Assembly (NCBI RefSeq): GCF_016107395.1
Contig: NZ_JAAIKO010000042.1
Location: 1-64,000, forward strand
DNA length: 64,000 nucleotides
Source of the DNA: Streptomyces fildesensis
GTDB taxonomy: Bacteria > Actinomycetota > Actinomycetes > Streptomycetales > Streptomycetaceae
Reading direction: 5' to 3'
Positions within the stretch are counted from its first letter, which is position 1; the number at the start of each line of letters is the position of its first letter. This document shows, piece after piece, positions 52,087-60,091 of this stretch. Below the pieces are notes generated by a model. That model saw only the letters and a program-made list of their open reading frames with translations. It had not been told where the DNA came from and did no database searches. The translations under genes were made by a program, and so were the position numbers.

Positions 52087-52168
52087 TTCCCAGCCGGGCC
52101 GTCCCACCGCCCCAGCCCATGCCCGCCGCCGTTCCGCTTCCTTCCGTGCGCCCACCAGGGAGTTCGCC

Positions 52169-53905
52169 ATGTCTCTGCCATCGCTTCAGGCTCCGCCGGC
52201 CGTCGCGGCGCCACCCGCACTGCGTGTCCGCGGCCTGGACGTCACCTTCGCGGCGCGCGGCAACCGAGTGCACGCAGTGCGGGATCTGTCCTTCGACCTT
52301 CAGCGCGGCGAGGCCCTGGGCATCGTCGGAGAGTCGGGTTCGGGCAAGACCGCGGCGCTGCTCGCCCTCATGGGACTGCAGCCCCGGGCGACCACCCACA
52401 TTTCGGGCAGTGCGCTACTGGCCGGGGAGGAACTGGTCGACGCGCCCGAGACGGTGATGCGCCACGTGCGCGGAAACCGCATCGCCATGATCTTCCAGGA
52501 CGCGCTGGCCGCCCTCAGTCCCTTCCACCGCGTCGGTGCCCAACTGGAGGAGATGTACCGGCTCCACCACCCGCGGGCCGGCCGGACCCGGACCAGGACC
52601 CGAGCCGTGGACATGCTCGACCGGGTCGGCATCCCCGAGCCCGACCGCAGATCCCGCCAGTACCCGCACCAGTTCTCCGGCGGCATGCGTCAACGCGTCT
52701 GCATCGCCATGGCCCTGATGAACGAGCCCGAGATCGTCATCGCCGATGAGCCCACCACCGCCTTGGACGTCACCCTCCAGGCACAGGTGCTGGCGCTCCT
52801 CAACGACCTGCGACGCGACCTGTCCCTGTCCCTGGTCCTCATCACCCACGACTTCGGCGTGGTCGCGGAGACCACGGACCGCACACTGGTGATGTACCGG
52901 GGCGAGAAGGTCGAGGAAGGTCCCACCGACGCGCTCCTGGCCGCCCCCCAGCACCCCTACACCCGCGCGCTGGTGGCCGCCGTGCCCACCATGGACACCC
53001 CGCCCGGCATTCGGCTGGCGACGGTGTCCGCCGCGACCACGCCACCTGCCCCGCCGGCCCCCACACCGGTGTCACTCAGCAACCGGGCTGCCGCGCCCGC
53101 CGCAACCGGGGCCGACATCCTGTCCGTCCAGGAACTGACCGTCGACTACGCCCCTCGTTCGCTGCTGCGGTGGCACAGGACACCCCGGTCGTACGCCGTG
53201 CACGACGTGAGCTTCACCATCGGCGCCGGCGAAAGCTTCGGCCTGGTCGGCGAGTCGGGCTGTGGAAAGAGCACCACCGCGCAGGTCGTCATGGGCCTGA
53301 TACGGCCCACCGCCGGCACGGTCGCGTTCCGCGGCACCGATGTGACGGCGGCCTCAGGACCGGTCCGCACGGAGCTTGCCCAGCGCGTCCAGATCATTTT
53401 CCAGGACCCCTACGCCTCCCTCAACCCCCGGCGCAGCGTCGCGCAGATCATCACAGCACCGCTGCGCGTCCACACCGGCCTGGATGCCGACGCACGCCGC
53501 GAGCGGGCCGCCGAACTGCTGGAACAGGTCGGACTCGAACGCCTGCACCTGGATCGCTATCCGCACGAATTCTCCGGCGGGCAGCGCCAGCGCATCGGCA
53601 TCGCCCGCGCGCTGGCCCTGGGGCCGGAACTCCTGATCGCCGACGAACCGGTGTCCGCCCTGGACGTCTCGGTGCAGGCCCAGGTGCTCAACCTGCTGTC
53701 CGATCTCCGTGACGAACTCGGCATCTCCTACCTGTTCGTCTCCCACGACCTGGCCGTCGTGCGGCACTTCTGCGACCGCATCGCCGTCATGCGAGCCGGC
53801 CGGATCGTCGAGACCGGCACCCGCGAGGAGATCTTCGAGACTCCCCAGCACCCGTACACGCGCAGCCTTCTCGCCGCGGTCCCCCGCTTCCGCACCACCG
53901 CCTGA
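52169..53905 (+). CDS. Fused ABC ATPase (DppD-DppF type)
   Basis: This 578-residue protein joins two ATPases. The first has GESGSGKT, QFSGGMRQRVCIAMAL and IVIADEPTTALD. The second has GESGCGKS, EFSGGQRQRIGIARAL and LLIADEPVSALD. Each is followed by the C-terminal peptide-transporter extension (PQHPYTRALVAAVP and PQHPYTRSLLAAVP). All catalytic motifs are intact, so both sites should hydrolyse ATP. With the two permeases and the binding protein it completes an oligopeptide importer. Confidence 0.95.
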   Translation: MSLPSLQAPPAVAAPPALRVRGLDVTFAARGNRVHAVRDLSFDLQRGEALGIVGESGSGKTAALLALMGLQPRATTHISGSALLAGEELVDAPETVMRHVRGNRIAMIFQDALAALSPFHRVGAQLEEMYRLHHPRAGRTRTRTRAVDMLDRVGIPEPDRRSRQYPHQFSGGMRQRVCIAMALMNEPEIVIADEPTTALDVTLQAQVLALLNDLRRDLSLSLVLITHDFGVVAETTDRTLVMYRGEKVEEGPTDALLAAPQHPYTRALVAAVPTMDTPPGIRLATVSAATTPPAPPAPTPVSLSNRAAAPAATGADILSVQELTVDYAPRSLLRWHRTPRSYAVHDVSFTIGAGESFGLVGESGCGKSTTAQVVMGLIRPTAGTVAFRGTDVTAASGPVRTELAQRVQIIFQDPYASLNPRRSVAQIITAPLRVHTGLDADARRERAAELLEQVGLERLHLDRYPHEFSGGQRQRIGIARALALGPELLIADEPVSALDVSVQAQVLNLLSDLRDELGISYLFVSHDLAVVRHFCDRIAVMRAGRIVETGTREEIFETPQHPYTRSLLAAVPRFRTTA

Positions 53906-53940
53906 CCCAGCCGCCTGCCCCCGATATCCATGAGGCTTCG

Positions 53941-55296
53941 ATGACCGCGCACCGACCGCCCGCCGAGAAACCCACGACCGAGCAGCCGCCCGCCTACCGG
54001 CAGGCCGGGCTTCGGCTGACCGAGCACGTCTTCACGGTGCCACTGGATCACCACCGTCCCGACGGCGAGCACATCGAGGTCTTCGCCCGCGAAGTCACCG
54101 CCCCGGGGGCCGACTCGGATGGGCGGCCTTGGCTGCTCTACCTCGAAGGCGGCCCCGGCTGCGCCGCCCCGCGGCCGCTGGACACCCAGACGGCCGGCGG
54201 CTGGCTCGCCCGCGCCGCCCGCGACTACCGCGTGCTCCTGATGGACCAGCGCGGTACCGGACGCTCCGCTCCCCTGAACCGGCAGACCCTCCCGCTGCGC
54301 GGCACTGCCCGTCACCAGGCGGAGCATCTGCCCTTCTTCCGGGCCGACTCCATCGTCCGCGACGCCGAGATGATCCGCCGCCAACTGACCGGCGGAAGGC
54401 CGTGGAGCGTGCTCGGGCAGAGCTTCGGCGGATTCTGTGCGGTCACCTATCTCTGCCTGGCGCCCGAAGGACTGCGTGAGGCGTTCATCGTCGGCGGCCT
54501 GCCCGGGCTGGACTCGGATGCCGAAACCGTCTATCGCGCGGCCTACCCCCGCATGGAACGCAAGAACGTCGCTTACTACGCCCGCTATCCCGAGGACGAG
54601 GAACGGGCCCGTAGCATCGCCCGGCACCTCAGGGAGCACGAGGTCGTGCTGCCCGGCGGCCTGCTGCTGACCGCCGAGGCATTCCAGAGTCTGGGCATCC
54701 TGCTGGGAACCATCGACGGCGCGGCCCGCCTGCACTACCTCCTCGAAGGCGCCTTCCTGTCCGGAACCCGGGGCCCCGAACTGTCCGACGCCTTCCAGCA
54801 CCAGGTGCAGTCCCTGCTGTCCTTCGCGACCCGACCGCTGTACGCGGTGCTGCACGAGGCCGCCTACGCCCAGGACGGACAGCCGACCGCGTGGGCGGCC
54901 GAACGCGTCCGCGCGGAGTTCCCGCAGTTCGACGCCGGCGCCGCTCTCGAAGACCCGCACGCCCGGCTGCTGTTCACCGGCGAAACCATCCACCCCTGGC
55001 ACTTCCGCATCGACCCCGCGCTGCGGCCGCTGCGCGACACGGCCCAACTGCTGGCCGAGGACACGTCGTGGACACCGCTGTACGACAAGGCGCTGCTGGC
55101 CGCCAATCAGGTGCCCACCTGCGCAGTCGTCTACCAGGACGACCTGTACGTCGACGCGGGCGATTCGCTGCGCACCGCGGCAGCCATCGGCAGCACCCGC
55201 ACCGTCGTCACGGGCGACCACGAGCACGACGGTCTGGCCGCAAGCGGCACCGTCGTGCTGGACATGCTGCTCACCGCCGCCCGAGGCGACGGCTGA
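53941..55296 (+). CDS. S33 alpha/beta hydrolase, prolyl-aminopeptidase-like
   Basis: This 451-residue hydrolase shows the S33 prolyl iminopeptidase pattern: oxyanion motif LEGGPGC near residue 70, DQRGTGRS, nucleophile Ser161 in GQSFGGF, and the terminal His in GDHEHDGL with Asp in the preceding strand. The protein has no signal peptide, so it should act in the cytoplasm on imported peptides with N-terminal proline. It starts 35 bp after the ATPase gene, continuing the transporter operon. Its length is usual for actinobacterial members. Confidence 0.92.
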   Translation: MTAHRPPAEKPTTEQPPAYRQAGLRLTEHVFTVPLDHHRPDGEHIEVFAREVTAPGADSDGRPWLLYLEGGPGCAAPRPLDTQTAGGWLARAARDYRVLLMDQRGTGRSAPLNRQTLPLRGTARHQAEHLPFFRADSIVRDAEMIRRQLTGGRPWSVLGQSFGGFCAVTYLCLAPEGLREAFIVGGLPGLDSDAETVYRAAYPRMERKNVAYYARYPEDEERARSIARHLREHEVVLPGGLLLTAEAFQSLGILLGTIDGAARLHYLLEGAFLSGTRGPELSDAFQHQVQSLLSFATRPLYAVLHEAAYAQDGQPTAWAAERVRAEFPQFDAGAALEDPHARLLFTGETIHPWHFRIDPALRPLRDTAQLLAEDTSWTPLYDKALLAANQVPTCAVVYQDDLYVDAGDSLRTAAAIGSTRTVVTGDHEHDGLAASGTVVLDMLLTAARGDG

Positions 55297-55374
55297 CACC
55301 GGGTCCGGCCACCCACTCCCCCCCATCTCCCGGGACATCAGGCCCCGGGCAGCCCCCCACAGAAAGGTCGGACG

Positions 55375-56124
55375 ATGTCTCGGAGAAAGATACTCACCGC
55401 GCTCGGTGTGGCACTGGTGCTGGCAATGGCACTCCTGCTCCCCGCCCAGAGCGCGAATGCTTCCACCTGCTGGTACGGCTCGTGCTTCAGCTACGTCTCG
55501 GGCCAGCAGGAGGTCAGCGCCACCGGCGCCTCCGTCACCATGACCCAGGCCACCCCCCAGGTCACCGCCGGCCACTCGCTGCAGGAATTGGCCCTGCGCA
55601 CCGACGACCGCAGCGCCGTCGTCGAGATCGGCTGGATGGTCGACCCGGTCACCAACGGCGACTACCAGCCTCACCTGTTCGTCTACCACTGGGTGAACAA
55701 CCAGACGTCCTGCTACAACGGCTGCGGCTTCGTGCCCACTTCCAGCAGCATCAGGGCCGGCATGACCGTCCGCTCCGGCACTTCGGCCAACTTCAGCATC
55801 ATCAACTACAGCGGCAACTGGTACGTGTACTACGACAACCAGCCCTTCGGGTACTTCCCCGGCTCCTTGTGGGGCGGACGGTTCACTGCCGCGCAGAACG
55901 TCAGCGCCTTCGGAGAGGTGGCCGACTCCGGGCAGACCAGCTGCGACGACATGGCCAACGGCCAGTACGGCAGCGGCTCCGGCGCCTCCTCCATCGCCGG
56001 CTACCAGCTCTACGGAGCCAACTCGGCCCCGCACTTCTCCGTCTCCGCGACTGACCCCAGTTACTACAACTCCGGTCACGCCACCGCCACTTCCTTCACC
56101 CTCGGCGGCCCTGGAGCCTGCTGA
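55375..56124 (+). CDS. Secreted neprosin-family protein, probable prolyl endopeptidase (1)
   Basis: This 249-residue exported protein has a signal peptide (about 1-30) and a neprosin domain. Candidate catalytic glutamates are Glu84 in VVEIGWMVD and Glu181 in SAFGEVAD, 97 residues apart. HLFVYHWV and CYNGCGFVPT form the conserved strand and disulfide loop. Neprosins are glutamic peptidases that cut after proline. It lacks the plant neprosin pro-domain. It follows the peptidase gene by 78 bp with its own GAAAGG site, and a terminator follows. A second copy lies at 56359. Confidence 0.82.
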   Translation: MSRRKILTALGVALVLAMALLLPAQSANASTCWYGSCFSYVSGQQEVSATGASVTMTQATPQVTAGHSLQELALRTDDRSAVVEIGWMVDPVTNGDYQPHLFVYHWVNNQTSCYNGCGFVPTSSSIRAGMTVRSGTSANFSIINYSGNWYVYYDNQPFGYFPGSLWGGRFTAAQNVSAFGEVADSGQTSCDDMANGQYGSGSGASSIAGYQLYGANSAPHFSVSATDPSYYNSGHATATSFTLGGPGAC

Positions 56125-56141
56125 CCGGCGCGTCCCATGCC

Positions 56142-56192
56142 CGGGTGCGGCTGCGGACGGTCCTCCCCCACCCCCTTCCGCAGCCGCACCCG
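56142..56192 (+). terminator. Strong terminator after the first neprosin gene
   Basis: CGGGTGCGGCTGCGGA (56142-56157) pairs perfectly over 16 bp with TCCGCAGCCGCACCCG (56177-56192), 18 bp past the stop codon. Confidence 0.8.
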
Positions 56193-56202
56193 TACCACGT
56201 TC

Positions 56203-56250
56203 GTGTCAGGGCCGTCCGGACTTCTGCGCGCCGGCCGGACGACCTGACAC
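56203..56250. promoter_or_regulatory. Palindromic element upstream of the second neprosin gene
   Basis: GTGTCAGG (56203-56210) and CCTGACAC (56243-56250) form an outer pair and CGTCCGG/CCGGACG an inner pair around a 16-nt centre. It may be an operator of the second neprosin gene or a second terminator. It differs in sequence from the palindrome at 48223. Confidence 0.45.
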
Positions 56251-56358
56251 GACGCGGCCACAAGCCGAAACCCCCAGGTGGCGTGCGTCGACCACGCCCG
56301 CCACCGCCTCCCGCCCTCACCGAACAGCCAAAACCCACATCCACTCCTTGGAGCCACC

Positions 56359-57204
56359 ATGCACATACGCACCTCCTTCGCGGTCGGCCTCGCCGCTGCC
56401 GCCGCCCTCGCCGTGCTGCCCGGGTCGCCGGCACACGCCACCGAAACGACACCCGCCACCGCCACCTCCAGTGCCCCGACTGTCCCGCCTGCCGCCGACG
56501 CGACCACCCCGACCGGCCCCACCTGCTGGTTCGGCGCCTGCTACGACTACGTCTACGGCCGCCAGACCACCGACACCGCCGGCGCCGCGGTCCGGATGGA
56601 GATCTCAGATCCTGAGGTCAACCCCACACAGATCGGCGAACATTCCCTTCAGGAGCTCGCCCTGCAGGACACCAACCGGGTCTCCACCGTCGAGGTCGGC
56701 TGGACCGTCGACCCCCAGCTCAACGGCGACAGCAAACCGCACCTGTTCGTCTACCACTGGGTCGACGGCCAGACGTCCTGTTACAACGGCTGTGGCTTCG
56801 TCCCCGTGTCCACCAAGTTCACCGCCGGGATGGCCCTGCGCCCCGGCCATGCTGCCGACTTCGCGATCCGCAACATCGGCGGCGACTGGTGGATCTCCTA
56901 CGACCACCACGACGTCGGATACTTCCCCGGCTCCTTGTGGAAGGGCACCTACTCCCGGGCCCAGGTCGTCACCGCCTTCGGCGAAGTCGCCGCCAACACC
57001 GCCGACGTCCCCTCCTGTACCGACATGGGCAACGGACGACCTGGCGCCTCCCCCCGCGCCTCATGGATATCCGACTACCGCCTGTACAAGGCCGCGGACA
57101 AGCCTCGTTTCACCGTGAGCGCCAGCAGCCCCCAGCTCTACACCTACGGCAAGGCCAAGGCCACCTCCTTCCGCCTCGGCGGGTCCGGCAGCGGCCGGTG
57201 CTGA
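56359..57204 (+). CDS. Secreted neprosin-family protein, probable prolyl endopeptidase (2)
   Basis: This 281-residue paralogue has a signal peptide, a Thr/Pro/Ala-rich linker (about 30-55) and a neprosin domain. Candidate catalytic glutamates are Glu112 in TVEVGWTVD and Glu209 in TAFGEVAA, exactly 97 residues apart as in the first copy. CYNGCGFVP and HLFVYHWVD are shared nearly identically. The linker could separate the domain from a wall surface. The ATG at 56359 follows GGAG. Duplicated neprosins next to a peptide importer suggest digestion of proline-rich protein. Confidence 0.82.
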   Translation: MHIRTSFAVGLAAAAALAVLPGSPAHATETTPATATSSAPTVPPAADATTPTGPTCWFGACYDYVYGRQTTDTAGAAVRMEISDPEVNPTQIGEHSLQELALQDTNRVSTVEVGWTVDPQLNGDSKPHLFVYHWVDGQTSCYNGCGFVPVSTKFTAGMALRPGHAADFAIRNIGGDWWISYDHHDVGYFPGSLWKGTYSRAQVVTAFGEVAANTADVPSCTDMGNGRPGASPRASWISDYRLYKAADKPRFTVSASSPQLYTYGKAKATSFRLGGSGSGRC

Positions 57205-57264
57205 AGACCGCGGTGAGCGCCGACGGTCACAGCAACCGCTGACAACCGCGGCACACCGCAAACC

Positions 57265-57301
57265 GCGGGGCCGGTACTCACATCCCGTCAACCGGCCCCG
57301 C
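57265..57301 (+). terminator. Terminator after the second neprosin gene
   Basis: GCGGGGCCGG (57265-57274) and CCGGCCCCGC (57292-57301) form a perfect 10-bp stem, 60 bp after the stop. Confidence 0.65.
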
Positions 57302-57357
57302 ACCCCGCCCACCCCGTACCGCAACCAACCCACGTGCCGCACATAGGGGATCAGCCA

Positions 57358-58884
57358 ATGGATGCATCCGCCCCCGCCGCCCCGCGATGCCACTGCGGGC
57401 AGGCACTGCACCGCTGCTCCGGCTGCGCGGCATGGCGCTGCGAGCACTGCGAGCCCTATCAGTCCGACGACTGCGGCACGTCAGTGCCCGCGAAGGCGTA
57501 TCCGAGCAGCAGCGCATCACCCCTCGGCCCGGGTGGAGCCACATTCGTCGTCATCGGCGCAACCAGCCTGGCCAGGCGGGTCTGCGCGGCACTGGGCCGG
57601 CACCGCACACGCCACCTTCCCGAACCGGACGACCATGAACTCGCGCAAGCCACCGCCGACGGGCCGCCAGGTGTCGCCGTCCTCGTCCACGATGACGTAT
57701 CCGCTCTGCGCTACGCCCTCGCGGTCCGCCACGTGCACCCCGACGTGCCGCTCGTGGTCTGCGTATTCGACCGCACCATCGCCGAGCAGCTGCGGACCCT
57801 CCTGCACCGGTGCACCGTACTGTCCCCCGCCGAACTCCTCGCGCCGACCTTGGCAGGACTGTGCGCGGACCCCGCGACCCTCGCCCTGCTCCGAACCGAC
57901 CGCCGCACCACCACCGCGGTACGCCGGCAACACGCCACTGTCGTCCGCACGCCCTGGCGGGACAGCTCAGCCGCCCGGCGCCAGGCTCTTGTCGGGCGCC
58001 TGAGCGGACAACTACGCCCTCACGACACCGATGCCCGCCTGCTCCTCGGTGGCCTGGCCGGCATCGCCACCGTCCTCGGACTGGACTGGGCCTGGTCGAC
58101 CATCGGCTTCCACGAACCCGCCGCGTACGCCCTTGCCGCGGCCGCACGCGTCATCGCCGGTGTCGGCCCTGCCCCTGACCACCGCGGTCACACCGCCTAC
58201 CAGATGGTCTCCACCGCGATGATGCTCACCACCGTCGGCCTCACCGCCCTGCTCACCGCCGGCCTCGTCAACCGCATGAGCGGCTCCCGGCACGTCGGCA
58301 TCCTCGGCCCGCGGGCCGTACCGCGCTCCGGTCACGTCCTGGTGGTCGGCCTGGGGCAGGTCGGCATCCGCCTGTGCCACACCCTGCTGCAACTGGGTAT
58401 CCCCGTCGTCGGCATCGAACGCAACCCCACCGCGGCCAATCTGCGCCTGGCCCGCTCCCTGGGCATACCCGTCGTTCTGGCCCACGCCGAGGACCGCAGT
58501 GTCCTGCAGCGCCTCGGACTGCGCCGTGCCCGCGCCCTGGCCGCGATGGGATCCGACGAGCGCGACAACGTCGCGGTCGCCGTCGCCGCTCATGGCGCCG
58601 CGCCCGGCATCCGCGTCGTACTGCGGGCAGGCGAGAACGAAGCCATAGCGGAGACCCGGTCCCTGCTGCCGCTCGGTCACACCCGCGACATCACCAGGGC
58701 CAGCGCCGTCTTCGTCATCTCCCACCTCACCGGCAAGCAACCGCGTCTGGTCGTGTCCGACACCGACTGCGACTATCTGGACCTTCCCGGCCAGGGCCTC
58801 GTCGCCCGCCCACTCCCCGGCCGCCTCCACTGCGGTCACCCACCCGAGCCCATGCCCACGACCCCACCGGGAGAACACCGGTGA
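57358..58884 (+). CDS. RCK/TrkA-N domain membrane protein with N-terminal Cys cluster
   Basis: This 508-residue protein has an unusual order. Residues 11-39 hold seven cysteines (C11, C13, C20, C23, C28, C31, C39) in a zinc-ribbon-like pattern. A first Rossmann domain follows (TFVVIGATSLARRVCAALG at about 62), two membrane helices (about 226-248 and 279-303), then a TrkA-N/RCK domain with GLGQVGIRLCH near residue 330 and a second half. Between the helices I see no potassium selectivity filter (TVGYG). It may be an NAD-gated ion channel relative or a regulatory subunit. ATG 57358 follows GGGGA. It stands downstream of the neprosin terminator, so it is a separate unit. Confidence 0.75.
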   Translation: MDASAPAAPRCHCGQALHRCSGCAAWRCEHCEPYQSDDCGTSVPAKAYPSSSASPLGPGGATFVVIGATSLARRVCAALGRHRTRHLPEPDDHELAQATADGPPGVAVLVHDDVSALRYALAVRHVHPDVPLVVCVFDRTIAEQLRTLLHRCTVLSPAELLAPTLAGLCADPATLALLRTDRRTTTAVRRQHATVVRTPWRDSSAARRQALVGRLSGQLRPHDTDARLLLGGLAGIATVLGLDWAWSTIGFHEPAAYALAAAARVIAGVGPAPDHRGHTAYQMVSTAMMLTTVGLTALLTAGLVNRMSGSRHVGILGPRAVPRSGHVLVVGLGQVGIRLCHTLLQLGIPVVGIERNPTAANLRLARSLGIPVVLAHAEDRSVLQRLGLRRARALAAMGSDERDNVAVAVAAHGAAPGIRVVLRAGENEAIAETRSLLPLGHTRDITRASAVFVISHLTGKQPRLVVSDTDCDYLDLPGQGLVARPLPGRLHCGHPPEPMPTTPPGEHR

Positions 58885-58964
58885 CCGACACCGAACCGCG
58901 CACCGCGACGGCAGGGCACCGCTCGCGGGTCGGCGGCGGGGAGATTGCCGATGCCGCGGGACCC

Positions 58965-59954
58965 TCAGTGTGTCTCTACCCAGCCGTGTTGGATGGCGTG
59001 ACCGCCAAGTTGCATCCGGGTCCGTACTCCGGCTATGTCCATGAGGTGGCGCAGCCGTCGGTGCAGCGTGCGCGGTGACAGACCAAGCTGTGTCGCGGCC
59101 GTCGGGTCGGTCAGGCCGGCCAGCAGTAGCGCGAGGATCCTTCGGTCGAGGTCGGTCGGGCCGTCCGCAGCGTGCTCGATGGTGGTTTCGGATTCTCCGG
59201 TGCCCGACAGCTGGAGCGGGTGGGCGGTGCGCCATACCGTCTCGAACAGCGCGTCCAGGGCATCCAACAGGCCGCTGCGGTGCAGCAGCACCGCGCCGGG
59301 CTCTCCGGCCGGTGTGACCGCGAGCGGGACAAGGCCGAGGTCGGTGTCGGCCAGCACGAGTTTCATCGGCAGCTGGTCGGCGACCCGCAGTTGCACACCG
59401 TTGTGCAGTGAATCGATCGCATCGGTGATGATGCCCGGCTCCGCCAGCACCGCCCGGTCCAGCACCGCCCGGAAGTGCACGCCGCGGCGGATGGCCACCG
59501 GTTCGGCGGTGTTCTCGTCCGGCGGTACGGCCACGAACGGTGCGGTGATGAAGGTGCGGACCTGTGTGCGAGCTGCCTGCTGCACCTGTAGGAACCGATG
59601 CCGGATGGCGTCGACGCCCGTGACGACCTCGATCAGATCGTTGATGCTGCTCCCGGTCATCGCCGCCCGGTGTTCCTCGGCGAAGGTCACCAGTGCCTGC
59701 TCGGCCACGCGCAACCCGTCTCGGCGCTGGCTGATGAGAGCGCCGAGCGCCATGGCCGGCGGCGCGGTGGTGAACCGCTCATCCGCCGACCCGATCACCA
59801 GTCCCCACTCGACCAGGCGGGACAAAGCCTTGTCGACGTGGGCCCGCGATACGACGAGCAGATCCGACAGCAGCGTCGCGGTGGAGTCCGGCCGCCCGAG
59901 CAGGGCTCGGTAGACGCGCTCGTCATCGGGTTCGAGGCCCAGAACATCCAGCAT
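58965..59954 (-). CDS. TrmB/LuxR-type transcriptional regulator
   Basis: This 329-residue regulator starts at ATG 59954 (MLDVLGLEPDDERVYRALLG). The N-terminal 75 residues form a TrmB-like winged helix (RAHVDKALSRLVEWGLV). The middle is a ligand or PLD-like domain. The C-terminus has a LuxR-type HTH (DLDRRILALLLAGLTDPTAA, then LGLSPRTLHRRLRHLMDIAG). Actinobacterial members are often next to S8 proteases, as here, and are thought to control them. It is 137 bp downstream of the subtilisin gene, beyond a strong terminator, so it has its own promoter. Confidence 0.9.
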   Translation of the reverse strand: MLDVLGLEPDDERVYRALLGRPDSTATLLSDLLVVSRAHVDKALSRLVEWGLVIGSADERFTTAPPAMALGALISQRRDGLRVAEQALVTFAEEHRAAMTGSSINDLIEVVTGVDAIRHRFLQVQQAARTQVRTFITAPFVAVPPDENTAEPVAIRRGVHFRAVLDRAVLAEPGIITDAIDSLHNGVQLRVADQLPMKLVLADTDLGLVPLAVTPAGEPGAVLLHRSGLLDALDALFETVWRTAHPLQLSGTGESETTIEHAADGPTDLDRRILALLLAGLTDPTAATQLGLSPRTLHRRLRHLMDIAGVRTRMQLGGHAIQHGWVETH

Positions 59955-60050
59955 CGGCGACCGACTCGCTTTCCCTTGCAGCAGCGGGGAGAGTATGCGC
60001 CATGGTGGCAAGCCGTGAATAGTCCCTGCTGGGAGCAGGTGTGACGGGAA

Positions 60051-60080
60051 GGGCCCCGGGGAGTCGCCTCCCCGGGGCCC
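60051..60080 (-). terminator. Terminator of the S8 protease gene
   Basis: GGGCCCCGGGGAG (60051-60063) and CTCCCCGGGGCCC (60068-60080) form a perfect 13-bp stem over a TCGC loop, 11 bp beyond the protease stop. Confidence 0.85.
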
Positions 60081-60091
60081 GACAGTACGAC

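Noticed and set aside
53728..56079. A 783-codon minus-strand open frame
   Set aside because: It covers the S33 hydrolase and first neprosin genes in antisense. The plus-strand genes have conserved catalytic motifs and ribosome binding sites.
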